From Dugong dugon (taxonomy: Eukaryota; Chordata; Mammalia; Sirenia; Dugongidae): 64,000 nucleotides of DNA. The notes under the pieces were generated by a model that was not told the origin of the DNA, ran no database searches, and worked only from the letters and a program-made list of their open reading frames with translations. Position 1 is the first letter of the stretch. Every line of letters starts with the position of its first letter. The stretch lies in contig CM057477.1 of assembly GCA_030035585.1 (NCBI GenBank), positions 62,787,447-62,851,446 on the forward strand, given 5' to 3'. This document shows positions 60,178-64,000 of this stretch, piece by piece. Position numbers and translations under genes: made by a program.

Positions 60178-60354
60178 CAAGATGAAGAGGTGAACAGCAG
60201 TCTCTTACCCAGTCCTACCCATCAGTTAGTCAATCCCTCTTCTTCCTGCCACCTCCTGACTTCTCAGCTCTATAATGTGCCATTAATTCTAAAAAAGCAA
60301 CTTGGAAGTGTGGCTGTTTGATCTACCATCTCCCCTTCTGGTCTGGGATCAAGT

Positions 60355-60462
60355 ATACACACACATACACACGTATATACGTGTGTGTTTCTGTGTGCCA
60401 TCTTCACGATATATACATGTACATGTATATATGTGTATATGTATAATATATACATCTAAGTA
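60355..60462. repeat. Alternating purine-pyrimidine tract with two palindromes
   Basis: CA/TG/TA dinucleotide-rich tract with perfect palindromes at 60367-60386 (20 bp, acacacgtatatacgtgtgt) and 60409-60432 (24 bp, centred on catgtacatg). Confidence 0.93.
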
Positions 60463-62005
60463 TAATTAGTTCCAGACTGTATGAGGATATCTTTATAAAA
60501 TACACACACATACATCTCTCAATCCTCAGAGGCAACGACTGAAACAGAAGCTATTTTTCAAAATTTATTTATTTATTCATCCTGTGCTACTGCTGCCCAT
60601 TTCACAAACTAGTATTTAGCTTTCTTAACACTCTTATACACTTGCCTATGAACATTATATCTAAAATATAGGAGAGCAATGGTAACATCACTGTTCTAAT
60701 AAAAATAAATTACTCCCCCCTCATTAAAGCATTGGTAAAAATTGGAGAAAACAGTGAGCATAAATTAGAAAATTTCCCAGAAGAAATTATCCCCTACAAT
60801 TTCTAAGACATATCAATATTAAACAGAAGATAATCATTAAGCTTTCAAACTGAAAACATACAGGAATCCTATTCCTTGATCTACCAATATTTGAGCATTT
60901 TAAAGTATTTTCTAGCCTAACAATGTTATTTTCATTAAACATCTACAAATCAGATAAATCTCAAGGGCACGTGTCAGTACGTTCAAAACAATTTTTTATG
61001 AAAAATAAAGTTAAAAATCCCAGAAGAAAACTGATATACTGCTTCAAAGTGAAGGTAAACAAACACTAATTTACAAACCGTTTTTCTAATTGATCAAATT
61101 CTCATTCCCCTAAAAAGGCGAAGTTAAATATAGCTTGCTTACTTTATTCAGACGGTTTTAACTGTAGTATCTAGCTATCAAGGTATCAGGGATGTAGTAT
61201 TATTACTTTCATCAAACTCGGCTTTAAAATTTACCTAAGAGTGTACAATTGTTTAATTCAGAAAGTTCGATGATCTCAGAAATGAAAAACATTTGAGGGA
61301 ATTAAGGGGATGGAAAAAATTAAGCATTGTTAAGTAAGGCTGGAATTTATTTTAATTGACGATGAATTGTTTTAATTTGGAAGGACTGTGAGAGAAGCCC
61401 AAATTTTTTATAACCATACTCTAAACCAGTAATCTCCGTAAGTTGTGAAAGACAATCCAGTTGGTGCAGGAAGAAAATACTAGAATCTCTATTTTTATTT
61501 ATCTTAAAAAGTAAGACACTGAGCTCTGCTATTTGATATGCAAAATGACATTGGCACACTCTGTCTTTTGTCATATGTTCCCCGTCAACTCCAGTGTCCA
61601 AGATGTGTTCAAAGTGAGGTCTCCTCAGTGGTAGTTCCACAAAGGTATAGAAATTTTCAGTAGCACCTTTACTTGGTTACTTTTCAATGTGTTAAATTTT
61701 ACTGCAGTTTATGGGTATCTGACAAAGTTATATTGTTTTAACTAAAATAACCCATATCAAATGGAGAAATGGCTTCAAAATATTCTTGCAAAGGAATCTA
61801 GGATTTAGATAATATTAATAATGCAAACATAAAAGGAAAATGGCAGAAATGAATACTTCTAGCACAAGCACCTTATTAATTAACTCCATTAGTTGACAAA
61901 AGCAACACCATGCTCATCAGATTATAAAACCACCACCACCACTACCATAAAACTATCAAGAATTACATCTGAAATACAGATTTACATCTACTACCAAAGA
62001 TAATA
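60463..62005. other. AT-rich DNA without recognised feature
   Basis: No gene or named repeat recognised. A 97-codon minus-strand frame at 61347-61640 has no family motif. A (CCA)n-like patch lies at 61930-61945. Confidence 0.4.
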
Positions 62006-62220
62006 AGGAGCCCTGGTGGCACAATGGTTAAGAGAGCAATTGCCTACCGAAAGATAAGCAGTTCAAAACCACCAGCCACTGTGCTGTGCTCCACTGGGGG
62101 AAAAAACCTGGTGATCTCCTTGCTCTCTTAAAAAATTTTAGCCTTGGAAACCCTATGAGGCAGTTCTACTCTGCCATATAACATTGCTATGAGTGGAAAT
62201 CAACTCGACAGCACACAACA
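62006..62220 (+). mobile_element. AfroSINE, diverged
   Basis: Head 'ggagccctggtggcacaatg', 'attgcctaccgaaagataag', body 'ccagccactgtgctgtgctc', core 'ggcagttctactctgccata' and tail 'atcaactcgacagcacacaa'. Confidence 0.9.
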
Positions 62221-62433
62221 GCATCAAAAATGATAATCATAGTCCTAAAGATATACTGTATTGTGAGAAGTTGATTAATGAGACCATAAAGCCTTTGCTA
62301 TTATTAGCAAGATATCTAAAAATTAAACATCCAGAACATAAAGACATACATCTATATTTTTTAAAGATATGTTTAAAGCCATGCAATACTCAGTCTGGTT
62401 CTTTTAACATTTCACAACACTCACTAAATATTA

Positions 62434-62606
62434 AAAAACTAAACCTGTTGCCATCAATTTGATTCTGACTCACAGTGACCCTACAGGACACAGCAGAACT
62501 GTCCATAAGGTTTCCAAGGCTATAATCTTTATAGAAGCAAACTGCCACATCTTCCTCCCGCAGAGTGGCTGGTGGGTTCAAACCACCAACCTTTCAGTTA
62601 GCAGAC
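62434..62606 (-). mobile_element. AfroSINE, head-truncated
   Basis: Contains 'aaacctgttgccatcaattt', 'aggacacagcagaactgtcc', 'aatctttatagaagcaaact' and 'aaccaccaacctttcagtta'. It ends at 'gcagacaatatc', before the A-box region. Confidence 0.9.
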
Positions 62607-64000
62607 AATATCGAATAGCAGTATTACATTGGAAAAGCACTTGTTCTTCCCTCCTGTGCTAAAAATGGGTGAAATGACAAAGAAGAGTTAAACGACAAAT
62701 TAAAATGCAATCCTTTATCAGTAAATACTGTTGAAAGAATTATAGGAAACATTGCTTAATGTCTGAAGAAAGAAGTATTAGAGCAAATTATGTAGTATAG
62801 AAGGTTAGATACAAGATAAAAGGAGAGATATTACTTAACCTGTCTCAGCCTATGGTATTTGCTAGATTCTATTTCCAAAATAAAACAAACATTCTCTCTG
62901 AATATGTGAAGGATTAAAGGAAAGTTTTATTGGAGAAGATATAATCTCAACAGCAAATTAAGAAACAATATAAGCGTAACTTCTGATGGAGCAGCTGCTT
63001 TAATTAGAAAAGGGATTCTCAAATAAATTTATAGAGAGATAGCAACTTACATCAAAATTATCCGCTGTATCATTCAGTCACAGGTAAGTTATTGCAGCAA
63101 AAAACTGAAGTAAGAAGTATGCACTAAATGTTCCAGTATATCATCACTGTGGTTAATTTTATAAGAAACCAGACTTTTAAAATAGAAAAAAATCATTAGA
63201 ATATTTTTAATGGCATAGGAAGTGACTGAAAACCTTTTCCCATGCCTGTAGAGTTATCTACTTCCCCTATTGCAAGTTATATATTGTAAAGAACTTAAAA
63301 GAGGGTGAGCTTAAAGATGGGCTACAATTTTTCTTTTAGAAAAGGAAAAACATTGCAAATTTGCTGACCTTTTCTGTGCTGAAAAAAGGTTAAACTACAA
63401 AGCAGAATCTTCCAAACAATAAACACACTGAACCTGTACCTTCCATGTAAAAGGAATGTTTAAAGACATTCCTGTAATTTTGTGGTTGTACTAAGAATGT
63501 TGAGAATATAATTTTAAAATCAATCATTTGCACACTTGAAAACAATTTTTAACCTGTTTCAAAATCTTCCAAAAGAAGCATATCAATACTGGGTTTTTAA
63601 TCTACTTTTTTAAATGGTACAAATTAAAAACCTTCTGATTAGGTACAAGGACTGATGAACACTATGGAAGACAGAAATTCAGTACCTGAATTTCACCAAA
63701 AATTCAGTTAGATGAATTCCTGAATGGCTTTAAAATCTAAGTATCATGATCTAGAAAGCATGGCCGTTTGAATCTATGTATCTTTGTAAACTATCTTACC
63801 TGGCTCAGCTATTAAAAAAAAAAAAAAAAAAAGTGTCAAAAGAAACTGACCTTAGAATCAGATTTATATCACTCTGTCACAAAGCATATAACCAATATTT
63901 AAAAAAAAATAATGCAGCATGTTACAGATGGATGTTTAGGGACATCCCCATCATTATATAATTTGCACTGAAATGTTGAGACTGATTTAAAAAACCTCCC
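62607..64000. other. AT-rich DNA without recognised feature
   Basis: No named repeat. An A-run is at 63812-63832. A strong 5' splice-site-like sequence cacaggtaagt is at 63080-63090, but no exon can be supported. Confidence 0.4.

Noticed and set aside
1-64000. CRISPR arrays, operons or prokaryotic signals
   Set aside because: None present. Direct repeats are SINE copies or target-site duplications, and composition and repeats are mammalian.

Overview
The window is vertebrate nuclear DNA from a placental mammal, most probably an afrotherian of the elephant/manatee/hyrax group (African or Asian elephant fits best). The strongest evidence is about thirty copies of one tRNA-headed SINE whose 3' end reads like 'ggtcgctatgagtcggaat ... 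ctcgac ggcaacaac'. This is AfroSINE, which is restricted to Afrotheria, and its partner RTE (BovB-type) LINE is also present. Repeats shared by all placental mammals (MIR, L2, L1M, MLT1, MER5A, a hAT element, Tigger/mariner) form the older layer.

No protein-coding gene can be supported. All open reading frames are short, lack family resemblance, and lie in repeats, low-complexity tracts or AT-rich background. The only convincing protein homology is in dead transposon genes: L1 ORF2 remnants, an RTE reverse transcriptase at 58.2-59.05 kb, and a broken Tigger-type transposase at about 9.6-10.1 kb. The segment is therefore intergenic DNA or a large intron. I found no tRNA gene other than SINE heads, no rRNA, no CRISPR array and no CpG island.

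Layout. 0-5.3 kb: an old sense-strand L1 carrying two AfroSINEs and an ERVL-type solo LTR. 5.6-13 kb: AfroSINEs, an MLT1 LTR, MIRs, two mariner-type MITEs in opposite orientation, and the Tigger relic. 14.7-20.2 kb: L1 3' ends, another MLT1 LTR, a 56-bp perfect tandem duplication, MER5A and an L2 with a nested AfroSINE. 20.2-23.5 kb: a block with few recognisable repeats. 24-26.5 kb: a cluster of same-strand L1 3' ends of two types. 27.5-34.5 kb: MIRs, AfroSINEs and a G-rich tract. 35-42.5 kb: two old L1s with nested hAT and AfroSINE insertions, then an L2. 42.7-56.1 kb: dense AfroSINEs, including two successive insertions at one L2 site. 56.7-60.2 kb: L1, RTE and a short RTE-derived element. 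60.4-64 kb: palindromic microsatellite and largely unrecognised AT-rich DNA.

The main biological story is a parasite hierarchy. The RTE LINE, a 395-bp non-autonomous RTE derivative and the AfroSINEs all end in closely related 3' tails. This is the expected signature of SINEs mobilised by the RTE machinery. Many insertions retain 10-13-bp target-site duplications, so the order of insertion can be read directly. Family names come from memory of consensus sequences and should be confirmed with a repeat-library search; boundaries given without a target-site duplication are approximate.
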